This document shows positions 1 through 10,631 of a stretch of 64,000 nt of DNA, piece after piece. Position 1 is the stretch's first letter. Every line of letters starts with the position of its first letter. The translations under genes were made by a program, and so were the position numbers. The notes under the pieces are model-generated. The model was not told the origin of the DNA and did not search any database. It was given only the letters and a program-made list of their open reading frames with translations. Origin of the DNA: Gari tellinella (lineage: Eukaryota; Mollusca; Bivalvia; Cardiida; Psammobiidae); NCBI GenBank assembly GCA_922989275.2, contig OV277856.1:87377038-87441037 (forward strand), in the 5' to 3' direction.

Positions 1-175
1 CTCGAACTCGCTTAACTCGAATTATTCGATATTTCGAAACATAGAATTAACCTTATTGCAAGCTCGGTTTAGGTGAATGTACCCGTGTTTCAAAGTTGAA
101 ACGCGACTTAGTCGCGTTTTAACTTTGAAATACGGGTATGTTCGAGAAAATTCGAGATATCGAAGTTCGACTGTA
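1..175. mobile_element. Family D MITE, copy 1 (left end outside or decayed)
   Basis: The right end reads TTCGAGATATCGAAGTTCGA then CTGTA, and a second copy with the same end lies at 36282-36475. A near-perfect hairpin at about 80-139 pairs ACCCGTGTTTCAAAGTT with its complement around a GCGAC..GTCGC core. The end resembles Tc1/mariner (pogo-like) termini of the form CAGTCGAACTTCGA with a TA duplication; that superfamily assignment is inference. No coding capacity. Confidence 0.7.
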
Positions 176-868
176 TTTCACAGACGGAGGTTTGCTTAAA
201 ATGCATAATAATTTTGACATGTTTCGTTGTACGGTTTGGCTGGAAAACACATTGTCGTTTGTGTTGGGTTTTACGTTAAGTTTTGTAAGATACGTTTTCT
301 CAATAACTGTCTTAGGTGACCATTTAAAAAATGAGCTATATATCGAGTTATAAAAAACAAAGCAAGACGACGGACGACAAACCGTACGACGACGGACGAC
401 GGACACAGGACGATCACATTAGCTGAGCTTGGGTCTTCGTACCAGGTAAGCTAAACAAGTTTAGAAAACTAAGCGCCAGTAAAGCTTTGATTTTGAAAGG
501 CGGGATGCGCTAACCCTCAGCTTCCTACATTTTCGCCTGATTCACAGTTATCATATTTCTAAATTCTAGCTTACGAAAACTAAACATGAGGGTCAATAAG
601 TTTTAATCCAGATCAGACGCCGAAGTCTGATCTGTATTTAAACTGTTTTAATATCCTATATTGTCGAGACAAGTTGGTTTATTTGCATTAATATCACCTG
701 CTTCACAATTGATGTCGGGTTGGTCACTTTAAATGTTCTGTCTAAACTATCTTAATCGGGAACAAAATATTTGAAGATAATATCATAAGGTCAGACACCG
801 TACTATTTTGTGACTTCTCTGTATTCAAACTGTTAACAAATAGTCGACCGCTGGCAATGGAGAATATA
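176..868. other. No gene; degenerate family A hairpins
   Basis: Open frames here overlap the MITE end and resemble nothing. Between about 508 and 850 lie two decayed family A pieces: a palindrome at 601-656 centred on GATCAGACGCCGAAGTCTGATC, and a half copy near 788-836 (GGTCAGACACCG ... CAAACTGTT). The rest is unassigned. Confidence 0.5.
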
Positions 869-1114
869 CAGTGGAGAATCTGTTATTCTTTCCCGATAAA
901 CGCGTTTACGCTAAAACTATTTTTTCTTTTACAAACAGTTTCGAGCCAGATCAGACGCCGGGTAACCGGGCGTCTGATCTGGCTCCAAACTGTTTGCCAC
1001 CAAGATAAACATGAAATATCAGAATTGTCCAAAAGTTGTTCTTTTCTACGTTGTAGTGCTTTGCGTTTGCGTACGTTTGCGTTTAAACGGGAAAGAATAA
1101 CAGATTCTCCACTG
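869..1114 (+). mobile_element. Family E MITE, copy 1 (CAGTGGAGAATCTG ends)
   Basis: Inverted ends CAGTGGAGAATCTGTTATTC at the left and its complement ending CTCCACTG at the right, flanked by TA on both sides (867-868 and 1115-1116), as expected of Tc1/mariner-type insertion. The centre (933-996) is the family A hairpin with GCCAGATCAGACGCCGGGT and its complement. An inverted copy lies at 36600-36836. The two open frames over it (120 and 96 codons on opposite strands) are products of the inverted repeat, not genes. Confidence 0.85.
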
Positions 1115-1593
1115 TACTTTCTTCTTTCCCGACTAAACGAAAACATTATGAAATCAAACGAAACAGATAACACTTGTTTGGACTACATGACGACTTATGT
1201 TTATATGAGTAATAAATAGGATGGACCTCATATTAACCCTGGAGAAAACTATATTCTTCCTCGTTTAACCCATTCCCCTGTCAAGTTTATCTTCTGCTTT
1301 AATAAACTCTATCATCTACACCCAAACTGTTTGCTAAGTCGCCTTTTGCCTCCGTCGGCAGTGAAATAGTTAACGGCTAAACTGAACGCAATGCAATATA
1401 AACGGTCGTAAGTGAAACCTTTAAAACTTATAATTTATTATTTCTCCATCTAATCCTGCCTTGTGACATCTCTTTGGAATCGTCTTTTATAGAATTTTAT
1501 AATCTGACATCCGACACTATTTGCCGTACGATCTTTCTTAAAACGGGTCTCTGTACATTAGCTCCAGTTTATAATCTTCGTATTGTTTCTTTT
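1115..1593. other. No gene seen
   Basis: AT-rich sequence. A stretch at 1325-1385 (CAAACTGTTTGCTAAGTCGCC then GGCAGTGAAATAGTTAA) looks like the right end of a decayed family A element. Nothing else recognised. Confidence 0.4.
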
Positions 1594-1806
1594 TTAACCC
1601 TTAGCCTGCCACTCACGACTATAGCTCCATATGCAAACAGCTTGGATCCGGATGAGACGCCGAGTAACTCGGCGTCTCATCCGGATCCAAGCTGTTTGAC
1701 ACTCGGACAACATTTTCAGCAATTTTGAGCAACTTTGAAGCACTTTGAAAATTGAAGCAGACGAGAAATATAGCAGACGACAATTTATTTGGCGGGCTAA
1801 GGGTTA
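1594..1806 (+). mobile_element. Family A MITE with full hairpin
   Basis: Runs from TTAACCCTTAGCCTGCC to GGCGGGCTAAGGGTTAA, so the termini are inverted repeats beginning and ending in TTAA. The centre (1634-1699) is a nearly perfect 66-nt palindrome, CAAACAGCTTGGATCCGG with its complement around GAGTAACTC. The right arm carries GAAGCAGACGA and AGCAGACGACAAT, the recurring subterminal motif of this family. A very similar copy lies inverted at 12370-12583. Confidence 0.88.
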
Positions 1807-2595
1807 AAGATGTTTATTTTACAATGTATGGTAAGTGCCACAAAGGAAAGACCCTTAACGGTGCGGGCGTTTTGTTTCGTATAGGACAATTTAACACTTT
1901 GCGACGCACTGATTGTAAAGGACGACTTAATTCGTACATTGGGCTCAGTACGAAGGGTCTATAAACTGAATGTGTCTACCAGTAAAGTGTAAAAACCTTC
2001 ATTCGTTTCACAGGAGTATCTTCTAATAGGGCGTATACGATTTTGTCTAAGCGGATTCTTGGTCAGTTTTTAATATTTTGCTAATGGTGACTTTATGTTT
2101 ATGATTTACTTTTTTGTCACGTTTTTCGTCTGTCTGACAGGCCGCTTGATGTTTCTAAGCGGATTCGCAAACCTGGACCATTGATGAACTTTTGACCGGC
2201 ACATTTTTTAGTAAGTATAAACCTTTTATATAAACCGTCTGTATTAACCCTTTTCCAGAACAAATATCGTCTTCTTAAATTAGTCGCTTACAAATTTATG
2301 CGAAATTCAAATTTTTCATTAAGGAAATATTGACCCAATTGCCAAACTTGATTTGAATAGTAATTGACAAAGAGAGCTAACTGATAAAAACTCAAAGACA
2401 TTCATTATTGATTCCAAAACGGTTGTTTGTTGCACACAGTTAGGTGCCAGATCTTACGATGAGATACTCGGCACAATCATTCTCAATTGACATCTAGAAA
2501 GCAGGTAATTTTCAAAGAACAGTATATGACCTTTTAACTTACTTAAATAGTTTAGCGGATAACTCCATTCTTTTCTACTGTTTTTATACTTTTAG
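1807..2595. other. No gene seen
   Basis: AT-rich unassigned sequence without long frames or clear repeats. Confidence 0.4.
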
Positions 2596-2845
2596 CTAAC
2601 CCTATCGGGAAATACATTAAATAAGACTTCATTTAACCATTATCGTGCTAGGCGTGACTTGGCTAATATTTACACACAGCTTGAATCCAGATCAGACGCC
2701 GCGAATGCGGCGCCTGATCTGGATCTAAGCTGTTTGCCACTCATATTTACTTTTCTTCATATTTAAATGCATGAAAAGTGATTTTGAAATGTTTTCGAAG
2801 TGGATATATTTGAAGCAGACGACACTTCAGCATTATAAGGGTTAA
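2596..2845 (+). mobile_element. Family A MITE
   Basis: Left end TAACCCTATCGGG, right end ATAAGGGTTAA. The central palindrome (2676-2737) has ATCCAGATCAGACGCCGCG with its complement and flanking ACAGCTT/AAGCTGT. GAAGCAGACGACA lies in the right arm. Ends are more decayed than in the 1594 copy. Confidence 0.75.
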
Positions 2846-4336
2846 CTGGTCCTCATTCTGGTACTTTCATTTGTAGGTTATCGTTTATGATATGATAATT
2901 GGTAATGCGACACAAAACCAGTCTGAAATACAGCTTGATTAATTTGACATTTAAACATGATTCTAGCACTGGATCCTTAAAATAATCATCATCATTTAGG
3001 TTTTCATGCCAAAATCTCCCATTAACCCGAGATAGATACTAATATTTCACCATTTGAGTCAACGCCAGCACTTATTACAAATTTTGTATTTAACTATTTC
3101 GTTGTATATTTGGTCTTCAAATTTAGATGCTATGCATTTTGATCAACGAAATATGAAAACTGCTTTAATTTGTTCGACTCTATATTTTACAAGCCTCCGG
3201 TTACCATGCATATATTCTGGATCTGTTATTGTGAAGATGATAGCGGAGTATCCTATTATATAGAATGGTTGAAATTTGAAATTACTCAACTTATTGTAAG
3301 TAATACAGGTGCTTAGATAAGCTTTGCTGTAAACAGTTATTGTCCAGACTAGACATCCAAACTGTTTTAAACTCGTATTCATTTTTCGTCCATTTAAAAA
3401 GTGTAATCCCTTAGTAAGAATTGTGCAGACCATACATTTGAAGCAGACGACCATTCATGAAAAGTGTTAAGGATGCACCAATTTACCGTCTTAATCTCAT
3501 CTTCAAGCTTTTCCTCTCCCAACTGCCAATGCGAACAAAAATTACTCAGAAATTTGCTAGAATCTGAAATGAAGCTTAACCTTCATTGTAGAAAGATGTA
3601 ATTCCATTAAATATTTATGACATTACATGTGGCTTGATTATGCAAAAGACGTTATTTAGCTCTTGCACTGTCATTAGCGACCCTATTGATATAAACATGC
3701 TGTTTACATAAGTGTAGATCAGTTGCCGAATAATTCTAACTCGGTGCCTGACCAGAACACACACGTTTTGACACTCGTATCAGAATATTTCCAAGAAAAA
3801 TGACACACATTTAAAACCATGTAAATTACACCTTTCAAGCAAACAATACCACGGCAGGAGAGGGGTTTATGAGCAAGATATCGTTTTTACGCCTTTGCCA
3901 AGAATTAAATGTCTGAGCTAGAATAATACACTACCCACTGCAGATCACACAAATACGACGCTTTAACGAACATACCTTTCACAACTAAATATACAGTAAA
4001 CCTTCTTTATTATGACCACACAATGTGTGTTAGTTATTAGTTTTATTTACGAAAGATGATTGCTTGCAGCAAAAAGGCAGTAAACATGAAAGCTCATTTG
4101 AGAGCATTCTATTTTACTGTCACAATGCTTTAATATTTCACTTGTCTTTTATACAACCAATTAGCCTTCGTTTTAAGTGGTTGTAAAACAGAGGTTTTAC
4201 CGTACATATAGAAATTAAACATACTAATACATTTTTGTTAGCTGTTTGTAATCATATGGATGTAGTAAATGAATATCAATGCCTATGAAAGCTAAATAAA
4301 CTCTGACGTGGTGACCTTTTTGTTGTGGACGAACAA
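2846..4336. other. No gene; MITE remnants
   Basis: Contains a decayed family A copy near 3340-3470 (GTCCAGACTAGACATCCAAAC, then GAAGCAGACGACCATTC and GTGTTAA) and the right end of a family C element at 4144-4206 (AGAGGTTTTACCGTA). The open frames at 3054-3263 and 3143-3454 overlap on opposite strands and match nothing I recognise. Confidence 0.5.
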
Positions 4337-4486
4337 TTACTCCTTATCCTGCTGCGATGCCGTCTGCTTTGAAATTTAGAATTATACATTTTTATAAGTA
4401 AATACACCTAAAGACGAGTGTAAAACGTTACGCGGCATCTGATCTGGAACAGTAAGTAAAGTCGCGACCAGCAGGCAAAGGGTTAA
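4337..4486 (+). mobile_element. Family A MITE with deleted centre
   Basis: Has the left-arm motif CCGTCTGCTTTGAAATTTAG, a half hairpin GCGGCATCTGATCTGG and the right end CAGGCAAAGGGTTAA, but the palindrome is reduced to one arm. This looks like the hairpin-deletion product seen in several other copies. Confidence 0.55.
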
Positions 4487-5022
4487 TTTGAGTGGGAATA
4501 ATCTAAGATTCGGTTGAGAGTTCGAGTTAGCTGGTTTACTGTCCAATGTCTACCTCGGATATTTTGTGTATATTTTGAACTATGTACGGAATGTCTGAAG
4601 TGGTTTTATCTGATCGCCATTGGGGTAAATGTCCAGCATTCGCCTATGAATTATCGCCTGCAATAACATTTTTACTGCATACACGACTTCATATAGATAT
4701 TAGTTTTAATGTCTAATGTCTACTTCGCAATGGTTGAATGGTTTCAAAATTTCTTCACTGAATATTTGAAGTCTTTTTTGTTAAATCAATGTCTGTCAGG
4801 AATGTGTTTTCTTCTTTTAAACCATATGTCTTCTATTAAACCCTCTATTCACTATTCGATGTATTCTTATCAAATCAACATTTGTTCACATGTAGAATAA
4901 TACCTCGAACGTTGCGTTTGCCATTTTAACATTCCATTTAATACTTAATATGTATTACATTTTATTATCAAATTAACATTGGTTCAACTTTTTTGAAAAG
5001 GTTCATTTAGCAGGTAGAATGC
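4487..5022. other. No gene seen
   Basis: AT-rich; the 63-codon frame at 4709-4900 has no recognisable similarity. Confidence 0.4.
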
Positions 5023-5203
5023 TTTGTTAGTAAAGTTCTTGTTACACTGCTATAAGTAAATTTATTTACCAAGACAGCTTCGCGAACTGGACTGTTTGCT
5101 TGATCACTGGAAACTGATCTGCGGGAACTGGGATTTACTTCCCCTTGTTGCTACCGGAAGTGGTAGCAAACAAAGAGTTGTAGACATGGCTTAGCCGGAA
5201 CAC
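5023..5203 (+). repeat. PLE left terminal arm
   Basis: Runs from TTTGTTAGTAAAGTTCTTGT to GGCTTAGCCGGAAC and matches the complement of 12094-12275. It contains a smaller palindrome, TTGCTACCGGAAGTGGTAGCAA (5150-5169). The coding frame is open from 5167, so it begins inside this arm, as in Penelope elements whose reading frame starts within the terminal repeat. Confidence 0.85.
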
Positions 5204-5625
5204 CCTGCAAGGACGAGGATATTACTCCTTCTAGCCTACGCATCAAGTGTCCGATTAACACTCAGAATGCTAGAGATATTGTGGGGAAGGCAATGAAAGG
5301 CTTATTACGTGAGGGAATACGTGTCACCACCAGGACATTGCAGACATTACAAACTGAAAGTAAGGATATGAGCGTCGTTATCCATGAAAAGTTGCCTAGC
5401 GACCAAGCGGAACAAGTGCGCGAGTTTATAACGAGATCTCTCGAGAAGGTGTTTTCCAAAACAAAAGAGCACCATATTGGTAAATTGACAGGTTTGTTAG
5501 CGAGGGCAAAGGAGAAAACAACCGATGTAGACTTATCAGGCACTGAGTTGAAAAGGTGGGTGATTAACCTATCAGATAAAAAACTCAGTCATGATCAGAA
5601 TACTTTATTGGCTAAGGGATTGAAT
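5167..5625 (+). pseudogene. PLE protein, N-terminal part
   Basis: The frame is open from 5167 after an in-frame TAG at 5164. It encodes a helical, lysine-rich stretch followed by HIGKLTGL and VINLSDKKLSHDQ..LLAKGLN, the conserved segment just before the RT domain of Penelope-like proteins. The homology ends exactly at GLN (5623-5625). The expected continuation (AVTPQTVPVTEFVVATEQ) resumes at 10632. The frame stays open across the junction to 5892, giving a 203-codon chimera of PLE and LINE that is not a real gene. No in-frame ATG marks a clear start. Confidence 0.85.
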
Positions 5626-7345
5626 GGCATTATTGAAATAGGAGACCCAGATGCTGACATGGTACCAACACAAAAAAGGTTCTGGAACTACATCAAGTCT
5701 ATGAGAAAGGACACAACTAGAATATCCCCACTTAAAAACAATGGAAGACTATTCAACTCCCCTAAACACAAGGCACACATACTTAGTCAGCAATATCATT
5801 CTGTATTTACCAAGGAGGATGAAAACAGCTCAGTTCCGAACCCAGATGGGGACCCATATCCGCAAATGGCTCCCTTTACAGTCAGGGAGTAGGTGTGGAA
5901 AAACTCCTGTCCAACAGTAACCCTTATAAGGTTGCAGGACCTGCATGATCCCTGCTAGACATCTGTAGGAATGTTCCACTGAGTTAGCCCCAATATTGAC
6001 AGCAATCTTTAACAAGTCACTCCAGCCAGGTACACTTCCAAACGACATGAAGCACGCCAACGTATCGGCTGTGTTCAAGAAAGGCCAGCGTTATGACCCT
6101 GCTAACTACCGCCTAGTGTCACTTACCTGCCTGTGCAGCAAGTTCATGGAACACATCATAGTCAGTAACATCATGAAGCATGTAAACAACCACGACATCC
6201 TCTCCCACTGACAACATGGTTTCCGTATACGAACTTGCTTCTTCGTTAGACAAGGGAATTCCAACTGACATGATTGTCCTCGACTTCTCGAAGGCTTTCG
6301 ACCGTGTACCACACAAGCGCATTCTGCGGAAACTTGACCACTACGGCATAATAGATAACCTTCACCAGTGGATAGCTGCTTTTCTGACTGGCAGGACCTA
6401 GAGTGTGATCGTTGAAGGAGTCACTTCTACCAGTGAACCAGTTATCAGCGGAGTCCCACAAGGTTATGTCCTGGGGCCGCTGCTCTTTCTTCTCTTCATC
6501 AATGACCTGTCTGATATACTCATATCCAAACGAGACTCTTTTCCGATGACTGCAGCGTCCACCGACTAATTAAAAAACCAAGAGGACGGCACGGCTCTTC
6601 AAGCAGATCTAGATGCACTTGCTGAATGGGAAAACCGATGGGGTATGGAGTTTCATCCGAAGAAATGTAATGTGTTGACAGTCACGCGATCCAAATCTCC
6701 GATACGAGGTGTATATAAACTCAAAAGACACAGCCTCGAACTCCAGGACTTGACCAAGTATCTAGGTGTGGTTCTTCAGTCATCACTATCATGAAAACTC
6801 ATATCAACAGTGTCACAAAGAAGACCAACAGTACTATTGGATTTCTTCGACGCAACTTGAGGTTCAGGACAGAACAGACCAAAACCATTGCCTACATCTG
6901 CATGGTCCGCCCAAATATTGAAAACTGCTGTACAGTCAGGGGTCCTCACCATAAGGACCAGATTGGGATAATTGAGATGACACAACGTAGGGCAGCTCGT
7001 TTTGTCACCAATGGATACATGAACCAGAGCAGTGTAACCTCAATGCTCGAAAACCGGCAGTGGGAACCTCTTGATACTATACGCTCTAAACTTCAACTAA
7101 CTCTATTATTTAAAATTGTCCACGATCTAGTTGATATCCCTTCTCCAGACTACTTAGTTCCGTCTTACACCAGAACCAGATCAACCCATTCTCTGAAATT
7201 TAAACAGTTTTCTTGCTCGACAGATTCTTTTAAGTTCAGTTTCTTCCCTAGGTCGATACCCAAGTGGAATTCTCTTCCAGCATCAGTTGCTGAGGCCCCT
7301 TCTCTGGCATCTTTCAGGCAGGGAATGTCATCCATTAGTATTTAG
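5626..7345 (+). pseudogene. Reverse transcriptase of CR1/jockey-like LINE (decayed)
   Basis: Several frames together give a LINE RT in order: a linker with PTQKRFWNYIKSMRKD (5659-5706); NVSAVFKKGQRYDPANYR (6058-6111); LDFSKAFDRVPHKRIL (6280-6327), holding the first catalytic aspartate; GVPQGYVLGPLLFLLFINDL near 6451-6510, where family members usually have GVPQGTVLGP; and RLFSDDCSVHRL near 6530-6565, in place of the usual FADD. The C-terminal region 6791-7345 has RRNLRFRTEQ, QRRAARFV and IPKWNSLPASV, typical of jockey/CR1 tails. Stops at 5890, 6209 and 6399 and several frameshifts make it inactive. Exact clade (CR1, L2, jockey) is not settled by eye. Confidence 0.85.
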
Positions 7346-7373
7346 GTTTAGGGCCCCAGCCACCTAGTAACTC

Positions 7374-7382
7374 ACCAAGGGA
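7374..7382. repeat. 9-bp target duplication, left
   Basis: ACCAAGGGA here is repeated exactly at 10266-10274, on either side of the Mutator-like element. Neighbouring bases differ (C before the left copy, A before the right; T after the left, G after the right), so the duplication is exactly nine bases. Confidence 0.85.
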
Positions 7383-8234
7383 TAGCCTGGTTATGTCCCT
7401 TTATCTTCAGACAGTTAGGGCCAGGCAACGGGCAAAAATGGCGGCACCCATGAAAGAGAGGAAACCGGGAACCATAATGATAAGTGGTGGGTGGAGTCAT
7501 ATGAGCTTAATAGGGCGTTTTCTTATATAAGGTGGTTCACGATAAGCCATTGTAGTAAATGGGAACAGCTTTATACAAAGTTACATTATCAATCAAAAAA
7601 TACAGGCGACCCAGTTGAATTCAGTATGAATTCGGGCAACGAATTTATTTCAAAACTAGCCCTATTATCGGACTAGGTCCGTTGACATTTCGGATAAATA
7701 AAACCTCGCCAGATTGTATGATTATTATTGAATTAAGGACATACGCGCCAAAATGAAATCTTCGTAGGAACTCTATGAACATTTCTACATAGGTTCTTCG
7801 AACGTACCTTAGTACATGTACCATGGTAAAAAGTAAAAACATAGGTTATAATATTCTTTTTTGTCTATGGGTATTTGAAATATATAATATAGCCTTTCTC
7901 GGCAAAGAGTTGGCATGCATTATTTTTGGCTTTCTGAAATAATGTTAAGTAATAATTGGCACAAACAGACTATAAAACAGTTAAAAGGTGATGCTTACTA
8001 AAAGTATGATGCAAAGTGTATACATTAGAGTGTGTTGCCTGAAGTATGTGCATTTTTCTTAACTGTTTTTTGGCTCAAATTCAATGAATACACTTACTAA
8101 ATCAAAATATATCCTTAAGAAATGGATCAAACTTCATAAATAGATCTAAATGCTTTAGGTGTGGATAATAAGAAAATGGTAAAAAAAAGCATATATTATA
8201 TAAAAAAAACGCCCCTAGAATGCACCAAAGACAA

Positions 8235-8555
8235 TAGAATTAAAATATATACCGGGAAGCATGCCCCGGACACCCTAGTAAAAGTGCTACACTTATTAGA
8301 GGGTGTAGAGGTAGACTAGGCTAATAGCCGGAAGCCAATGTCAACAAATATGATCCTTTATCATTAATAATTTGTTATTTTAAGTTGAACATTTACATGG
8401 TTTTTTATTAGTATTTTACCTGTTTTAAATGCACAGCACGACTCTGAACGCTTCTGAAGCCATCTAAGAATAAAATTTCCCCGGGGGAGCAAGTCCCCGA
8501 ACCCCAACTAGTTAGAGGGGGTATACTGATATGAGTATGTAGGGTAGAAGTTGAA
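8235..8555 (+). repeat. Diverged direct repeat with GGGGAGCA/CCCCGGA hairpin
   Basis: Two related segments, about 8235-8330 and 8468-8555, share ATAAAAT..., a short hairpin (CCGGGAAGCATGCCCCGG, then CCCGGGGGAGCAAGTCCCCG), ACCC, CTAGT and TTAGAGGGGGT. They lie inside the Mutator-like element. Family unknown. Confidence 0.5.
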
Positions 8556-9344
8556 GCTTAATATCTGGAAAGAAACCTGTCGAGAAATGTTGTTCAAGAT
8601 TTTTCAAGATTTTTAATCCATATCAGTTAACCTCATACTGCTGTGAAGAATTGTTTTCGAGTGATGTAATGAAGAAGTTGGTAGGGGTCTGAATAAAAGT
8701 TGTTTTTTCTTAAAATGTTTAGGTGTTTAATGAATTATCATAAAAAGTCCAAAGTTGTATTCAGTATCATTAATATCGTGAATGGTCACTATTTGCACCA
8801 ATACACGCTACATTTCTACGGCGTAGCGTAACGTTCAATAAGTACCTCAGTCCCCCACTCTTGCCTGTGAAGCCCGTCTCAAATCTTGACTGCTGAATCT
8901 TGAATGTTAAAATTTGTGTAGCCTACCATCTGCATTGCTCGGTGAGATTCATCACGAAAGAGATCTCGGTGCAAGTCAGCCTGCTTCCAATTCAAATGAC
9001 GTCGTGACCACAATTTAACATAGCACCACGCGTCTAAAGTTTGACCGAAATATGGGTGTCGTGCTCTGATTGGTTGAGCGTTGGATCGCAAGCGATAACT
9101 AAGGTCTGTGTGTCTGTATGTGTTCTCGGGTTCACACTAAATTTCACGTTTATAGAGATTGTTAGAAACCGAAAGTATCTACGGGAGGTAACCGACACGC
9201 ACAATTTCGTTGAGTAACGATTCTTGAATTATCGTACTTTGTTACCATGAATTTGGCGCGTATGCCATTAAGTTGTCTCATTTGTTGGAACACTAACCTT
9301 ATTTTCGGCTATTATATATATCAGTTTGATTTAACCTCCGTACT

Positions 9345-9415
9345 GAGCCGTTGGTGTGTTGGTTAGGATCCCTGCTTCTCGTCCAGGCGGCCCAGGTTCG
9401 ATTCCCGTCACCGGA
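9345..9415 (+). pseudogene. tRNA-Glu(CTC)-like sequence
   Basis: Shows an A-box-like GTTGGTGTGTTGGTTAGGA, an anticodon region CCTGC-TTCTCGT-CCAGG giving anticodon CTC, and a B-box GGTTCGATTCC. The anticodon stem has four of five pairs, but the acceptor and T stems do not close, so it is a tRNA pseudogene or a SINE head rather than a working tRNA. Confidence 0.6.
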
Positions 9416-9912
9416 ATATATTTTTCTTTTTTGGTCATAATTTTTTAAACGTAGTAAATAATAAATGTCATATATTTAATGATTTATTTTTCGGAAAACC
9501 AATTAAAATAACTAAACTAATGTTTGATTTACCACTCAAAGTTTAATTAGCAACAAAGGTATACGCCTTCATAGATTGGCTACCAATTAATGCATTGACC
9601 CTGCCACTGTCTCACCGTATAACTTCCAAAATATTTTGATCAATTCCATCCAAACATGGAGAAATCAATGCTATAGGTTCAAATTTTACAGATTCTAATA
9701 CGTCGTCGTTATTCATTCGGTTACATATAGATCTACACTTTTAAATTTGTTCAGGTTCCGGAGGGGAAAATTGAGGAAATTCTGAGATTTCATCAACAGT
9801 TTTAAACTCATTGAATTTTAGATTTTAATGTTCTTAGAGGTGTTATTCGATCGTAAAAATATTTAACGTTTTATATTGAAAATACATTTCCAAATAAAGA
9901 GTAAAAAAATAT

Positions 9913-9984
9913 TGAGCAGGCTGGGATTCGAACCTGGGTCGCCTGGACGAGAAGCAGGGACGCTAACCACTACACCAGCGATGT
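9913..9984 (-). pseudogene. tRNA-Glu(CTC)-like sequence, inverted partner
   Basis: Read on the minus strand it has TGGTGTAGTGGTTAGCG (an excellent A box), CCTGCTTCTCGTCCAGG with anticodon CTC, and GGTTCGAATCC (a perfect B box). Acceptor and T stems again do not pair well. It is closer to a canonical tRNA-Glu than the partner at 9345-9415 and might still be transcribed by RNA polymerase III. Confidence 0.65.
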
Positions 9985-10265
9985 AATCCAAATTATTTAT
10001 AATAGCCGAACATAGGAGTGCTTTAAAATGATTCGTTGCACGAATTTCTGCTGAATTCAGTCGCTTACCACATATGTTTGAATTGGTAATTTAGTTTTGA
10101 ATAACATTGAACCCGTAGGTTACAATGAGATATTGTGAACCACCTAAAATAAGAAAACCCCCTATTACAGCTCATACAACTCCACCCACTTTTCTCTATT
10201 TCATGGGAGCGGTCATTATTACATATTGCCTGACGTACTTTGTGAAGAAGTCGGGTACCAGACTA

Positions 10266-10631
10266 ACCAAGGGAGAGCTGTGCTGTCGGGGCCATACTGG
10301 CCCTGGTACCGCCTCGGAAGGCAGATTGGTCTGTCCTTGGTGATCTAAAAAGTGACTAGGGAATCTTTTTTTCTCTTTTACTCTGCCTTTTATTATTCTG
10401 TACATCCCTGATTATAATTAAGTATACCTTTTTATATCTTTTGTTCTTCTACCTATTTTGAATATCAATATCATCCTTATTATAGCTGTATTCAATATCT
10501 TCTTCCTACCTATTTTTTCACTTATATTTCTTTTTCTTTACTTAGCGTTACAGAGTCCATAACATTGTGTAAGCGTCAAGTTTGACGGAACAGTTATAAA
10601 CATAGATAAGATAGATAAAATAAGATAAGAA
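10266..10631 (+). other. 3' end of the CR1/jockey-like LINE
   Basis: Resumes after the Mutator-like element with ACCAAGGGA (second copy of the duplication), followed by GTGCTGTCGGGGCC and CCTCGGAAGGCAG and a T-rich untranslated part. It closes with an AGATA-rich short-repeat tail at 10600-10630 just before the PLE resumes. The 72-codon frame at 10125-10343 straddles the element border and is chance. Confidence 0.7.

Larger units (their letters stand above)
9304..10009. repeat. Inverted pair with tRNA-like arms inside the MULE
   Basis: Two arms of about 110 nt face each other about 480 nt apart. Each starts outward with TTCGGCTATTATA and then holds a tRNA-Glu-like sequence. This could be a nested element whose inverted ends carry the tRNA-like part, or two SINE-like insertions in opposite directions. 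Confidence 0.6.
7383..10265. mobile_element. Mutator-like (MULE) non-autonomous DNA element, 2.9 kb
   Basis: Ends are TAGCCTGGTT at the left and the complement of TAGTCTGGTAC at the right, flanked by the 9-bp duplication ACCAAGGGA. The terminal inverted repeats are long, about 160-180 nt (7383-7560 and 10105-10265), sharing CAGGCAA, CCCATGAAA, GTGGGTGGAGT, TATGAGCT, TAATAGGG and GTGGTTCAC. A 9-bp duplication with long inverted repeats is the signature of the Mutator superfamily. The interior has no transposase frame. It shows further inverted pairs (for example CATACGCGCCAAA at 7740 and its complement near 9255). A smaller relative with the same TAGTCTGG tip lies at 57252-58043. Confidence 0.8.
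5626..10631 (+). mobile_element. CR1/jockey-like LINE inserted in the PLE, 5'-truncated
   Basis: The PLE coding sequence stops after TTGAAT (5625) and resumes with TATGCCGTAACACC (10632), so everything between is one insertion of about 5.0 kb. It starts inside the linker before the RT domain, continues through RT (to 7345), and ends with a 3' tail of AGATAAGATAGATAAAATAA-type short repeats (10600-10630), as CR1/L2-like elements do. GAAT at both junctions may be a short target duplication. The 3' part is split by the Mutator-like element at 7383-10265; without it the LINE is about 2.1 kb. Confidence 0.85.

Noticed and set aside
857..1219. Open frames of 120 and 96 codons on opposite strands
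   Set aside because: They lie over the family E inverted-repeat element; the mirrored peptides (both with SQIRRRVTGRLIWLQTVC-like parts) come from the palindrome.
4061..4206. A full family C element
   Set aside because: Only the right end is recognisable; the hairpin and left end are absent.
10125..10405. Frames of 72 and 69 codons
   Set aside because: They straddle the MULE right end and the LINE 3' region and overlap on opposite strands.
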